From an uncultured Lachnospiraceae bacterium (lineage in GTDB: Bacteria > Bacillota > Clostridia > Lachnospirales > Lachnospiraceae): a stretch of 64,000 bases of DNA. Shown here piece by piece: positions 34,161 to 42,914 of this stretch. Below the pieces are notes generated by a model. It saw only the letters and a program-made list of their open reading frames with translations, was not told the DNA's origin and made no database searches. The first letter of the stretch is position 1; each line of letters starts with the position of its first letter. The stretch covers positions 66,617-130,616 of the forward strand of contig CAJUHJ010000006.1 of assembly GCA_910586355.1 (NCBI GenBank), in the 5' to 3' direction. A program made the position numbers and the translations under genes.

Positions 34161-35069
34161 TTATTTGAGGAGCGGTTTTAGTACGTCTTTAGGAATTGTA
34201 AATTCTGGGCAGCCCATATACATTGGCGCAACATCACCTTCATTAAAACTTACGACAACTTCTCCATTGTTGTTTAAATAGAACTGTGTTTCGTCGGTGA
34301 TTTTTTCAAAATTCCATTCTGGAATATCGTCAGAATCCAGCCAGTAAAAGACATTTTCATCTTTTTCCATCTGCTCTTTCATTTGCTGTTTGATATTTTC
34401 GCTGATTGCAGTGATATAGTCGCTGTCTTTTGCAAACAAATCTTTTAATTTCAGGCGTTCGCCTGTTTCTAAGTTGATGGTATAAAAGTAGTTCCATTCT
34501 GCGCCGCTTCCAGCGCCCTGGTAACAATTCAGTTTTAACGTAAAATACTGTTCTGTTGTAGCAATGACCTCAGATGCTACCTGCATACTTTGGTATCCTT
34601 CCTGGTCTTTTAGATTTTCTTTAAATTCGGCAATCAGTTTGTCGGTAATTTCTTTTATTTCTGCATTAATTTCATCTGCAGTTTTCTTTACCTTCTGTTT
34701 GGCTGATGCTGCATTTTCTGTATTCTCTATGGCATCTGTCGGGATTTGGGGGACGATTTCCGGTACTTCAATATTTGCGTCGTTCCGGTTGTTTTCAAAT
34801 TTGTAATCCCGAAGGGTGACGACTTCTACCCACTTAGAGAGAATCGGGATACGGCTCATAGCATATGCGATGTCGCCGGAAGTGTTTGGCAGTACGGCTA
34901 AAACAATCACAACGGAAGCCGCAGCCGCTGCAATAGATTTGAATACGCGCCGATTGCCCTTTTTTCCTTTTGCAATGGATTGTTTTAATTGCATTACTTG
35001 TTCTGGCATCATATTGTGTTCTTGATATTCCTGTTTCATTTCATTCCATTTTTCTTCTCTGTTATACAT
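34161..35069 (-). CDS. rsiV: Anti-sigma factor RsiV-like (DUF3298 lysozyme-sensor type)
   Basis: 302 residues. Cytoplasmic N-terminus (about 1-42), one membrane helix (about 43-62: SIAAAAASVVIVLAVLP), and an extracellular DUF3298-type domain (about 165-300: YFYTINLETGERLKLKDLFA; WNFEKITDETQFYLNNNGEV; FNEGDVAPMYMGCPEFTIPK). B. subtilis RsiV uses this domain to bind lysozyme and then releases SigV after cleavage. The 8-nt overlap with the upstream sigma gene supports the pair. Whether this protein binds lysozyme is inferred from the family. Confidence 0.87.
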   Translation of the reverse strand: MYNREEKWNEMKQEYQEHNMMPEQVMQLKQSIAKGKKGNRRVFKSIAAAAASVVIVLAVLPNTSGDIAYAMSRIPILSKWVEVVTLRDYKFENNRNDANIEVPEIVPQIPTDAIENTENAASAKQKVKKTADEINAEIKEITDKLIAEFKENLKDQEGYQSMQVASEVIATTEQYFTLKLNCYQGAGSGAEWNYFYTINLETGERLKLKDLFAKDSDYITAISENIKQQMKEQMEKDENVFYWLDSDDIPEWNFEKITDETQFYLNNNGEVVVSFNEGDVAPMYMGCPEFTIPKDVLKPLLK

Positions 35070-35595
35070 TGAGCGCCTCCTTATTTGAATTTATATTATC
35101 GGTATACATCCACTCTTCTTCAATTAGAATCCGCAGTTTGCGAAGACTGCGGTAGAGCCGGCTTTTGATAGTGTTGACATTTTCTTCTAAGATCTCTGCA
35201 ATATCTGCTAACGTCATGTCCTCAAAATATTTGAGTTCTACAATCAATTTGTCCTTTGGGGATAAATTTTCTAAAGCCATCTTTAAATCGAAATCTTCAT
35301 AAGAATCCTCGGCATAGGCTTCCTCTGCGGTGTCAAGGGACTCGTTTTTCTGTTGTCGGCAGAATGTAAAAATTTCATTTACTACAATGCGGTACAGCCA
35401 AGTGGCAGCGTAGCTTTCCTCTTTCAGGCTGCCGCTGTTTTTGATGGCTTTATAAGCGGCATTTTGAACAATATCGCCTGCATCATTTTCGTTATGGACA
35501 TAACTGTATGCCAGTCGGTAATATTGATTGTAATTTGTAAGCAATAATTGTTCTACTGCCTTTTCTTTTGTTTTTTGCCTTGATAAGCGTTTCAA
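35062..35595 (-). CDS. sigV: ECF sigma factor SigV-like
   Basis: 177 residues, the ECF size. Region 2 (about 22-90: YNQYYRLAYSYVHNENDAGD; ATWLYRIVVNEIFTFCR) and region 4 (about 112-165: LIVELKYFEDMTLADIAEIL; EENVNTIKSRLYRSLRKLRI) are clear. TTG start (35595 on the minus strand) is 8 nt after AGGAGG. An ECF-type promoter upstream suggests it activates its own operon. Expected output in relatives is wall modification giving lysozyme resistance. Confidence 0.9.
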   Translation of the reverse strand: MKRLSRQKTKEKAVEQLLLTNYNQYYRLAYSYVHNENDAGDIVQNAAYKAIKNSGSLKEESYAATWLYRIVVNEIFTFCRQQKNESLDTAEEAYAEDSYEDFDLKMALENLSPKDKLIVELKYFEDMTLADIAEILEENVNTIKSRLYRSLRKLRILIEEEWMYTDNINSNKEALNV

Positions 35596-35627
35596 ATTTT
35601 TCGCCTCCTATGTGTTTTTCTAATGAT

Positions 35628-35656
35628 TAGACGGTTCAAAAGAGGATAAAGTTTCA
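35628..35656 (-). promoter_or_regulatory. Autoregulatory ECF-type promoter of sigV-rsiV
   Basis: On the minus strand TGAAAC (35656-35651), 17-nt spacer, CGTCTA (35633-35628), the hallmark -35 and -10 of SigV/SigX/SigM-type ECF promoters, 32 nt before the sigma gene start. Confidence 0.82.
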
Positions 35657-35674
35657 AAAGATGAAAAATTTTTA

Positions 35675-35714
35675 CAAAAAAACAGCATGAATTCCAATTT
35701 AGAACTCATGCTGT
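35675..35714 (-). terminator. Terminator of the CoA-transferase gene
   Basis: On the minus strand: 13-bp stem (35714-35702 with 35694-35682, one G-U), then seven Ts (35681-35675). Confidence 0.85.
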
Positions 35715-35764
35715 CCAATTGCCGTTTGAAGAGAGTGTCATATCAGACGCCCTCTTGAGAGTAA

Positions 35765-37105
35765 TTATTTGTTGCTTCGCCGCCAGATTTTCAACTTTTC
35801 AGCTTCTGCAATCAGTTCATCCCTAAAATCCGGATGAGCGATAGAAATCAGCGCTTCTGCACGCTGCCATGCGGAAAGTCCTTTCAGGTTGACTTTGCCG
35901 TACTCTGTGACAATGTAATGTACATTGGCGCGTGTGTCTGTCACAATTGAACCTGGATTTAATGTAGGAAGGATACGTGATTTCATCTGTCCGTCTTTGG
36001 TTTTATAGGAAGAAGAACAGCAGATAAAACTTTTTCCTCCATTGGAAAGATATGCTCCAAGCACAAAATCAAGCTGTCCTCCTGCGCCGCTGATATGTCT
36101 TATTCCGGCTGACTCTGCATTGACCTGTCCAAATAAATCTAAGTCTACCGCATTGTTAATGGAAATAAAATTGTCCAATGCAGAAATAGAACGAATGTCA
36201 TTGGTATAGCTGACGGGCGCGCTTAAAAGTTCCGGATTGTCGTCAATGTAATCGTACATTTTTTTCGTACCGCAGCCAAATGCAAACGCCTGCCGGAAAC
36301 GGTCGATATTCTTTTTGGAACCGTTAATTTTGCCGGCTTTGGCAATATCAACAAAAGCATCTACATACATTTCGGTATGCACGCCAAGGTCTTTTAAGTC
36401 AGATTCCGCAATCATGGAACCAACGGTATTTGGCATTCCGCCGATGCCAAGCTGTAAACATGCGCCGTTTGGAATTTCTTCCACAATCAATTTTGCAACG
36501 GCAGTATCTATATCAGTCGGCGCGCCGCCAGCCCCCATTTCGGCAATGGCTGGATTTTCACCTTCTACAATAAAGTCTACCTGGGAAATATGGATACCAT
36601 TTTCAAAACCGCCAAGACAACGCGGCATATTTTGATTGACTTCTACAATAATTTTCTTTGAAGTCTCACAAACGGCCATCATATGGGAAGCGTTTGGCCC
36701 AAAATTAAAGAAACCATGCTTGTCCATAGGAGCAACCTGAAACATAGCGACGTCATTTGGAATAATGGATTCACGGTAATAACGCGGCAGTTCAGAATAA
36801 CGTATAGATGAATAGTAAGCCAAACCGCGGTTAATCAATTTACGTTCGATACCGGACATATGCCAGGAATTCCATGTAAAATGCTCGCCGGCGTCTTCAC
36901 GTTCAAAAATGGCGGGTAGTTTAAGGAGAATACCACCGCGTAAATTAACGTTTGTCAATTCGTCTGTGCGTTTCGCAAGAGCTTTATCTAAAGCGTCAGG
37001 CGTTGCGTTGCACCAGCCATAATCTACCCAGTCGCCGGATTGAATGATTTTCACTGCTTCATCTGCGGCAGTGAGTTTTTGCGTATATTCTTTTGAGTAA
37101 TCCAT
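35765..37105 (-). CDS. Butyryl-CoA:acetate CoA-transferase / 4-hydroxybutyrate CoA-transferase family
   Basis: 446 residues, the length of Roseburia/Coprococcus-type But enzymes. Family I CoA-transferase features: the probable catalytic glutamate Glu245 in GVHTEMYVDAFVD, the CoA-contact loop LQLGIGGMPNTVGSMIAESD, and ISGAGGQLDFVLGAYLSNGG close to the end. In butyrate producers this enzyme moves CoA from butyryl-CoA to acetate and releases butyrate. The 4-hydroxybutyrate enzyme is close enough that substrate choice is not certain from motifs alone. Monocistronic, with its own terminator. AGGAGG precedes the ATG. Confidence 0.85.
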   Translation of the reverse strand: MDYSKEYTQKLTAADEAVKIIQSGDWVDYGWCNATPDALDKALAKRTDELTNVNLRGGILLKLPAIFEREDAGEHFTWNSWHMSGIERKLINRGLAYYSSIRYSELPRYYRESIIPNDVAMFQVAPMDKHGFFNFGPNASHMMAVCETSKKIIVEVNQNMPRCLGGFENGIHISQVDFIVEGENPAIAEMGAGGAPTDIDTAVAKLIVEEIPNGACLQLGIGGMPNTVGSMIAESDLKDLGVHTEMYVDAFVDIAKAGKINGSKKNIDRFRQAFAFGCGTKKMYDYIDDNPELLSAPVSYTNDIRSISALDNFISINNAVDLDLFGQVNAESAGIRHISGAGGQLDFVLGAYLSNGGKSFICCSSSYKTKDGQMKSRILPTLNPGSIVTDTRANVHYIVTEYGKVNLKGLSAWQRAEALISIAHPDFRDELIAEAEKLKIWRRSNK

Positions 37106-37153
37106 AAAAACCTCCTATAAAAATTGATTGAATTTAGTGTTCTTATAGTACCA

Positions 37154-38824
37154 TTATATGTTAAATTTGTCTACTAAGGTTACCATAGATTCTACTTGGG
37201 CTTTTTGCTCTTCGCTGACAGCCGCAGTTTCTTCGGATGTTGCAGAATTGTTGTCTACAATTTCGGCTACGCGGACAATATTTTCATTAATTTGATTCAT
37301 ATTTTGCACATCCCTGGTGAGGTTTTGCGACGTCTGTTCCATTTTATCCGTCGCTTCTTTTGCGCCTTTCATAACTTCAGCCATATTTGCAGCCGTTTCG
37401 TCTGCAATCAAAATGCCTTTTTCGACTGCGGCAACCGTCCGTTCAATCAGTTTATTTGTTTCTCCGGCAGCGTGCGCGGATTCGTCAGCCAGATTCTTTA
37501 CCTGTCCGGCAACAATAGCAAAACCTTTTCCGGCTTCCCCGGCGCGGGCAGCTTCAATAGAAGCATTTAAAGAAAGCAGATTTGTCTCTGAGGCGATTGC
37601 TTCAATTGTGCCTATAATTTCACCAATTTCTTCAGAACATTTGCTGATTTCACTGATTGCGTCCTTTAATTCCTGCATTTTAGAGTTGCCGGCAATCAAG
37701 AGCTGGCCGGCGCGGCTGGAAAGTTCTACGGTGGAAGCCGCTTCATTTGCGCTGTTTTCCATACTGGAATACATTTCGTCCATCAGATTGACCAAATCGG
37801 ATACTTTGCTTGCCTGCTCTGTACTGCCCTCTGCCAAATCCACAGCTGCACATGCTAACTGTTCAGAACCGCTGTCAATCTGTTTGGAAACTTCCCGGAT
37901 TGTAACCATGGTCTCGCGCATTTTTGAGCTGATTTTTAGAAACGATTCCCGAATCTCGCCAAATTCACCAACATAATCTTGGTTCATTTCAAAACAATAA
38001 TCACCGTTGCCCATCTGTTCTAAAATATTAGAAACCTCCAGTATCATTCCAATCAGATTTTTTTTCATCAGGAAAATAGCCCCGACCATTTTTCCAACTT
38101 CACTTTCGTCGGCCTCCATATTGAGGTCTGTATGGAAATTTCCCTCTGATAGAAGAATCATCTGTTCGGATACATTAATAATAGGTTCAAGAAGTTCTTT
38201 TCTGGAAAATTTTACGATTTTAATAATTTGGAAAATTAAATAAAGAAACGATGTGATATATAGGATTTCAACAATAATCTGGAAAATCCTTAACCTGTTC
38301 TTAGCTTTGTTTACTCTAATCTGAATTTTTGCAATTGCTTCATCCGTTGTAGAGCTGATTTTCTGGGCGGTGTTTTCGTATTCTTCTCCAAAAACACGGA
38401 ATTTCGCCGCTTCGGTATCTCCATTTTTTGCCAGCTCTAGGGCTTCCGATTCTAAGGGCACAAGACCGTTTGACATATCTGCAATTTGATTCAAACTCTC
38501 CCATTCATCATTTTTGATATTATTTTTTTCCAGTCCAGCCCAAGCAATATCACGGTTTTTATCTTCGTTTAATTCTTTCATGTAGTTATCATAATATTCT
38601 TGTTTGCCGGTTACAGCATATGCCTGTACAGCATAAGTAAGAGCTTTTGAACCGAGTCTGTATTGATTTAGATAAGTAGTTGTTTCAAGTTCCTCGTCGG
38701 TCACATGATTCATCCATACGTTTGTGCCGACAGACAGCAATAAGAAAATAGTTCCTGTAATGACGGATATTGCCGATTGCCGGATGATTTTTTTTAACTG
38801 AAATGCCTGGCTTTGTATTTTCAT
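37154..38824 (-). CDS. Methyl-accepting chemotaxis protein
   Basis: 556 residues. First membrane helix at about 17-36, an extracellular helical sensor domain (about 37-182) of four-helix-bundle type, second membrane helix (about 184-203), HAMP-like linker (about 204-265), then the cytoplasmic signalling domain with the conserved hairpin tip EIGEIIGTIEAIASETNLLS and LNASIEAARAGEAGKGFAIV. It would report a ligand to CheA/CheW, which are not in the window. The ligand is unknown. GGGGGAA precedes the ATG. Confidence 0.93.
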   Translation of the reverse strand: MKIQSQAFQLKKIIRQSAISVITGTIFLLLSVGTNVWMNHVTDEELETTTYLNQYRLGSKALTYAVQAYAVTGKQEYYDNYMKELNEDKNRDIAWAGLEKNNIKNDEWESLNQIADMSNGLVPLESEALELAKNGDTEAAKFRVFGEEYENTAQKISSTTDEAIAKIQIRVNKAKNRLRIFQIIVEILYITSFLYLIFQIIKIVKFSRKELLEPIINVSEQMILLSEGNFHTDLNMEADESEVGKMVGAIFLMKKNLIGMILEVSNILEQMGNGDYCFEMNQDYVGEFGEIRESFLKISSKMRETMVTIREVSKQIDSGSEQLACAAVDLAEGSTEQASKVSDLVNLMDEMYSSMENSANEAASTVELSSRAGQLLIAGNSKMQELKDAISEISKCSEEIGEIIGTIEAIASETNLLSLNASIEAARAGEAGKGFAIVAGQVKNLADESAHAAGETNKLIERTVAAVEKGILIADETAANMAEVMKGAKEATDKMEQTSQNLTRDVQNMNQINENIVRVAEIVDNNSATSEETAAVSEEQKAQVESMVTLVDKFNI

Positions 38825-38927
38825 AAATTATTCCCCCTGTACTTCCTTTGATTGGTAAAAACATCTAATTTTATCTTACTTTATATTCAGTAATTCGTCA
38901 AGATAACTATATTTTTTCTTTTCTTTA

Positions 38928-38936
38928 TGTTATAAT
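38928..38936 (+). promoter_or_regulatory. Extended -10 promoter of the HAD phosphatase gene
   Basis: TGTTATAAT (38928-38936), a perfect -10 with extended TG; the -35 region is only T-rich. It lies 29 nt before ATG 38966. Confidence 0.6.
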
Positions 38937-38965
38937 GGTAGAAAATTTTGTAAGGGAGAGCGCGT

Positions 38966-39622
38966 ATGTATGATACGATTTTATTTGATTTAGATGGAAC
39001 TTTAATTGATTCGGGTGAAGGGATTACAAATTCTGTTGCCTATGCGCTAAAAAAATATGGAATAACAGTTTCTGACAAGACACAATTATATCAATTTATC
39101 GGGCCTCCCCTGCATGAATCTTTTCAAAAATTTTATGGTTTTTCAGAAGAAGAATCGAAACGGGCGGTAGAAATTTACAGAAAATATTACTGCAGCAAAG
39201 GTATTTTCGAAAATTATGTCTATGAAGGAATTGAAACTTTGCTGAAACGGCTTCTGGAAGCTAAAAAGGCGCTGCTCGTCGCGACATCCAAGCCGGAAGT
39301 ATTTGCAAGAAAGATTTTGGAGTATTTAAAGCTGGCAGATTATTTTTCTGGTATTTATGGCGCAAATTTAGATGGAAGCAGAACTAAAAAAGCAGAGGTG
39401 ATTTCTTATGCGCTGATGAGCCAAAAAGTGACGGATGTTTCAAAAGCAGTTATGGTGGGAGACAGAGAACATGATATTTTAGGCGCAAAAAAAGTCGGGA
39501 TAGATGGAATCGGCGTGTTGTTCGGATATGGGAATTATGAAGAATTGTACTATGCCAAAGCAGACAAAATTGCAAAAGATACAGAAGAGGTTTTTTCATT
39601 TATTATGGATTCGCATGTATAG
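38966..39622 (+). CDS. HAD-superfamily phosphatase (phosphoglycolate phosphatase-like)
   Basis: 218 residues. Motif I DLDGTLIDS (about 7-15) has both catalytic aspartates; the helical cap follows (EGITNSVAYALKKYGI); motif II is VATSKPE; motif III/IV lysine and MVGDREHDILGAKKVGIDGI close the fold. This Gph/PpaX-like group removes phosphate from small metabolites; the substrate is not set by sequence. RBS GGGAGAG precedes the ATG. Confidence 0.88.
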   Translation: MYDTILFDLDGTLIDSGEGITNSVAYALKKYGITVSDKTQLYQFIGPPLHESFQKFYGFSEEESKRAVEIYRKYYCSKGIFENYVYEGIETLLKRLLEAKKALLVATSKPEVFARKILEYLKLADYFSGIYGANLDGSRTKKAEVISYALMSQKVTDVSKAVMVGDREHDILGAKKVGIDGIGVLFGYGNYEELYYAKADKIAKDTEEVFSFIMDSHV

Positions 39623-39702
39623 AAATCTTATTATTTTTCTATCTTCTGCCGATGTAATAATTATGATATGAAAGGAAAATAATGCCAGGGAGGGGACGGA
39701 AT

Positions 39703-40560
39703 ATGAGTATGGCGGTAAATGGCGGGAGCGCTGCGGGTACGGCCGGAAGTTTCAATCATGTATCCGGTGTTCAAGGGAAGGACAAAAGCATACAAAAGTG
39801 GAAAAAGGTCGGCGAAAGTAAAAAATCACGTATAAAAAAACCTTTAAACTATAATCCAAGGGAAATTTCAAATCAGCTGGTTCGCGCTTCAAAATCCAGA
39901 GTGGCGGCAGTTGTTTTGGTTCGGGCAAAGGTTAAGCTGGGAAGTTTAAGGCAGGCATATGCGTCGGGACAGTATGACATGGGAGAAGTGCGTACAGCGT
40001 TGGCTCATGCCAGACGAATGGTAGAGTGTTCGAGGCTTAAAGTACGCAATTTAAAAGAAGAAGAGACGATAAAAAGCAGAAATGATAAAGGGGAATCTCT
40101 TGGAAAACAAAAGAAAAAAAGTGAAGTCAGACGAAGGGTTAAGAAAAAAGAGCAGGAAATAAAAGCAAAGATAGCGGTTGAGGAAAGCCACAGGGTTTTA
40201 AAAGAAAAGCAAATGCAGCAGGAACTGCGCCAAAAACGGCAAAAGCACCGGAGTGAGGAGCTTGGTAAAATTTCAGAAGCAGATATGAAATACATAGAAG
40301 ATAAAATGAAAGAGAATCAAAACAGCAGCTCCATACAGGAATCCGGCGCTGTGTTAGAAATAAGCGCGGCTTCTGCCCAGTTAGCGGAAATAAAAATGAT
40401 GGAACAGCAGATAGAGCAGCAGGTGGAGAATCAAGTGGAAATGGAACTTGGTTCTTTAGATATGGGAGGAGCAGATGTTTCTATGCAGGGAGCAGTTTCC
40501 GGCGGCTGTGAGACGCAGGGTGCAGAAACTGCTGCTGTAACAGTAGACGTGACTATTTAA
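39703..40560 (+). CDS. Charged coiled-coil protein, unknown
   Basis: 285 residues from ATG 39703, which follows GGGAGGGG; an in-frame ATG at 39682 would add seven. Family not recognised. A basic N-terminal third (KKPLNYNPREISNQLVRASK; SRVAAVVLVRAKVKLGSLRQ) leads into a long lysine/glutamate coiled coil (about 110-215) and a glutamine/methionine-rich tail. No membrane segment or signal peptide. The basic first third could bind nucleic acid or act in flagellar or cell-envelope assembly, but no motif decides. Confidence 0.65.
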   Translation: MSMAVNGGSAAGTAGSFNHVSGVQGKDKSIQKWKKVGESKKSRIKKPLNYNPREISNQLVRASKSRVAAVVLVRAKVKLGSLRQAYASGQYDMGEVRTALAHARRMVECSRLKVRNLKEEETIKSRNDKGESLGKQKKKSEVRRRVKKKEQEIKAKIAVEESHRVLKEKQMQQELRQKRQKHRSEELGKISEADMKYIEDKMKENQNSSSIQESGAVLEISAASAQLAEIKMMEQQIEQQVENQVEMELGSLDMGGADVSMQGAVSGGCETQGAETAAVTVDVTI

Positions 40561-40572
40561 AACTGTTATAAT
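40544..40572 (+). promoter_or_regulatory. Extended -10 promoter of the aldose epimerase gene
   Basis: TAGACG (40544-40549), 17-nt spacer, TATAAT (40567-40572) with TG at 40564-40565. Confidence 0.6.
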
Positions 40573-40603
40573 TATCAGAAAAATAAATCCGGGAGGTATT
40601 TTT

Positions 40604-41407
40604 ATGGATATTACAATTAAAAACGGTTTGGCGTCGGTTGTCTGTCAGACGCATGGAGCGCAGCTTTTGTCTTATCAGACGTCTGAGGGGAAAGAATATA
40701 TATGGCAGAGAGATGAGGCTTATTGGGGAAAGTCTTCTCCGGTTTTGTTTCCGTTTATCGGCCCGGTTTCAAAACCGGTTGTTATTCATGGAAAATCTTA
40801 TGATATGCCTCGCCATGGTTTTGTAAAGGATGCAGAATTTCAAGTTGTAGAGCAGGGGGATGATTTTGTTGTCCTGAAAACAGAAATGAGTGAGTTTTCT
40901 TCCTCTGTGTATCCGTATGATTTTGAATTTACAGTGACATTCCGTTTGAATGGGGCGCGGCTTGAAGTGGTTTATGGCGTAGTCAATCGGGGCAGCGAGG
41001 AAATGCCGTTTTTGATTGGCGGGCATCCGGCATTTTTCTGTCCAATGGAAGAAGGGGAGAAGTTTACAGATTATATCCTTCATTTTGAGGATGCGGACAA
41101 AGAAGATGTCCATTTAGAGTATTCTTTGTTTGATGAAGATGCAATCTTTTTTGAAAACTTCAAACAGCGTACCGTTGAATTGATTCATCAGGAAACGAAA
41201 AAAGGAATTCATTTTGAGTTTCCAGGTTATTTGTCCGTGGCATTTTGGACTCCGGTTAAAAAGAGCGCGCCGTTCCTTTGTATTGAGCCGTGGAACAGCG
41301 GTACAATGGAGCAGGTGCCCGATACAAATATGCTGGAGAAAAAATATGTGCAGTATCTTCCGGCAGGACAGTCGAAAGATTATCCGTTTTCCTTCTCACC
41401 ATGCTAG
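40604..41407 (+). CDS. Aldose 1-epimerase family protein (LacX/YeaD-like)
   Basis: 267 residues. SPVLFPFIGPV, MPRHGFVKDAEF with the catalytic histidine region, IGGHPAFFCPMEEGE with the second histidine, and FLCIEPWNSGTMEQ with the general-base glutamate follow the galactose-mutarotase fold. The subgroup interconverts alpha and beta sugar anomers or sugar phosphates; the sugar is unknown. It is followed after 12 nt by the phosphoesterase gene, likely in one operon. Confidence 0.87.
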   Translation: MDITIKNGLASVVCQTHGAQLLSYQTSEGKEYIWQRDEAYWGKSSPVLFPFIGPVSKPVVIHGKSYDMPRHGFVKDAEFQVVEQGDDFVVLKTEMSEFSSSVYPYDFEFTVTFRLNGARLEVVYGVVNRGSEEMPFLIGGHPAFFCPMEEGEKFTDYILHFEDADKEDVHLEYSLFDEDAIFFENFKQRTVELIHQETKKGIHFEFPGYLSVAFWTPVKKSAPFLCIEPWNSGTMEQVPDTNMLEKKYVQYLPAGQSKDYPFSFSPC

Positions 41408-41419
41408 AGGGGAAGGAAA

Positions 41420-42544
41420 ATGGCATATATCATTTTAGCGGTTGCAGTCGTATTGTTGTTAGGGACGTATCTGTTTTTTATTATTCGAAGACTGTTAAAG
41501 TTTTATGGCGCTGATGTAAAGAAAAAAGGGATTATGGCTGTTAATATTTGTTTGGCAGTCATAGTAACTTTTTTGTGCCTGAATCTTTTTCGGACAAGCG
41601 CAGTAATGCTTTTGCATACTGTGTTTTTTTTCTTGCTGACAGATAGTGCAGCGTTTCTCACAAAAAAAATAAATCGGAAAAAAGAGCATGGAAGAGGATA
41701 CGTCTTTTGCAAAAAAATCTATCAAAGCGGCGGAATCCCAGTTATTTTTGCAGCGGCAGTTTTTGTTTATGGCACACTGAATATGGGGCAAATCAAACAG
41801 ACCTATTATCAGGTAAAAACGCCAAAAGCAGCGAAAGCATACCGGATTGCATTGTTTACAGACGTCCATTATGATTCGGTACAAGATGCTGAAATTTTAA
41901 AAGGGAAACTAGACGAAATCAATCAGCAAAAGCCCGACATTATTGTTTTAGGCGGCGATATTGTCGAAGAAGGCACGTCAAAAGAAAAAATGCAGGAAGT
42001 GTTTCAAATTTTTGGCGGCCTAAGCAATCAGTATGGCGTTTATTTTGTTTACGGGAACCATGACAGGCAGCCTTATACAAAACGCCGGACGTATACAGAT
42101 GCGGAATTGGTACGCGCGGTTGAGGCAGGCGGTATTCAGATATTGGAAGATTCTTATGTGGAAATTGGAGAGGATTTAATCTTAGCCGGAAGAGGAGACG
42201 CCGCCTGGGGCGCGACAAAAAAGCGCGCTTCATCAGGAGAAATATTACGGGGCGCCGACCGTGAAAAATATATCATAATGGTAGATCATCAGCCGATAAA
42301 AGCAGAAGAAAATGCAGCGCAGGGAGTGGATTTAGAATTGTCAGGTCATACCCATGCCGGACAGATATGGCCGATGGGACGGGTGACAGAATTCTTTGGG
42401 GCGCTAAATTACGGAATGTACCAGGAAGAAAATTGTAAAGTAATTGTTTCTTCCGGGACGGCAGGATGGGCATATACAGTTCGGACGGGCGAACACTGCG
42501 AATATGTTTTAATTGATCTTATACCAAGTGAAAAAGAATCTTGA
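41420..42544 (+). CDS. Membrane metallophosphoesterase (YkuE-like)
   Basis: 374 residues. Three to four N-terminal membrane helices (about 2-20, 38-56, 62-75, 102-118) precede a calcineurin-type domain with all metal motifs: FTDVHYD, GGDIVEEG, YGNHDRQ, VDHQP and SGHTHAGQ. Related enzymes hydrolyse phosphodiesters or lipid A-like/UDP-lipid substrates; here the active site is probably outside or at the membrane surface. Substrate unknown. Its stop codon overlaps the promoter of the B12 riboswitch transcript. Confidence 0.88.
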   Translation: MAYIILAVAVVLLLGTYLFFIIRRLLKFYGADVKKKGIMAVNICLAVIVTFLCLNLFRTSAVMLLHTVFFFLLTDSAAFLTKKINRKKEHGRGYVFCKKIYQSGGIPVIFAAAVFVYGTLNMGQIKQTYYQVKTPKAAKAYRIALFTDVHYDSVQDAEILKGKLDEINQQKPDIIVLGGDIVEEGTSKEKMQEVFQIFGGLSNQYGVYFVYGNHDRQPYTKRRTYTDAELVRAVEAGGIQILEDSYVEIGEDLILAGRGDAAWGATKKRASSGEILRGADREKYIIMVDHQPIKAEENAAQGVDLELSGHTHAGQIWPMGRVTEFFGALNYGMYQEENCKVIVSSGTAGWAYTVRTGEHCEYVLIDLIPSEKES

Positions 42545-42568
42545 CAGAACCAGAAAGTATGATATACT
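42541..42568 (+). promoter_or_regulatory. Promoter of the cobalamin-riboswitch operon
   Basis: Perfect TTGACA (42541-42546), 16-nt spacer, TATACT (42563-42568). The -35 overlaps the stop codon of the upstream gene. Confidence 0.75.
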
Positions 42569-42591
42569 TTTAAAAAATTCATAAAGAAAAT

Positions 42592-42790
42592 ATTCAGGTG
42601 TCAGAACAATATGACACAGCATTTGTTCTGGTGAAAAGGGAAACAGGTGAGAATCCTGTACGAACTCGTCACCGTAATTTGGGAGCGAAAGCCAAGGTAT
42701 CACTGGGAAACTGGGAAGATGGCTTAAGCAATGATCTTTAAGTCGGGAGACCTGCCTGAGTATAGTACAGAAACAATTGTTTCAGGCTAC
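42592..42790 (+). promoter_or_regulatory. Cobalamin (B12) riboswitch aptamer
   Basis: The aptamer core is recognised by GGTGAAAAGGGAA (42630-42642), ACAGGTGAGAATCCTGT (42644-42660), GAAAGCCAAGGTATCACTGG (42687-42706, the B12-box region) and AGTCGGGAGACCTGCCTG (about 42741-42758). A GCCTGA...TCAGGC pairing (42754-42787) closes the 3' part. Expected to repress in the presence of adenosyl- or other cobalamins. Confidence 0.9.
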
Positions 42791-42851
42791 GAGTAATTGG
42801 CCGTACATGATAGATTCACAGAATATCTGCGAGTCTTATTAAGAATGTATG

Positions 42852-42886
42852 AACCCTTTGCCTGACAACAGGAGAGGGTTTTTATA
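42852..42886 (+). terminator. Riboswitch expression-platform terminator
   Basis: AACCCT (42852-42857) with AGGGTT (42875-42880), inner CCTG/CAGG pair, then TTTTA. It lies between aptamer and RBS, so control is most likely by transcription attenuation. Confidence 0.75.
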
Positions 42887-42914
42887 TTGCAAAAAAAGAA
42901 AAGGAGAAATGAAA

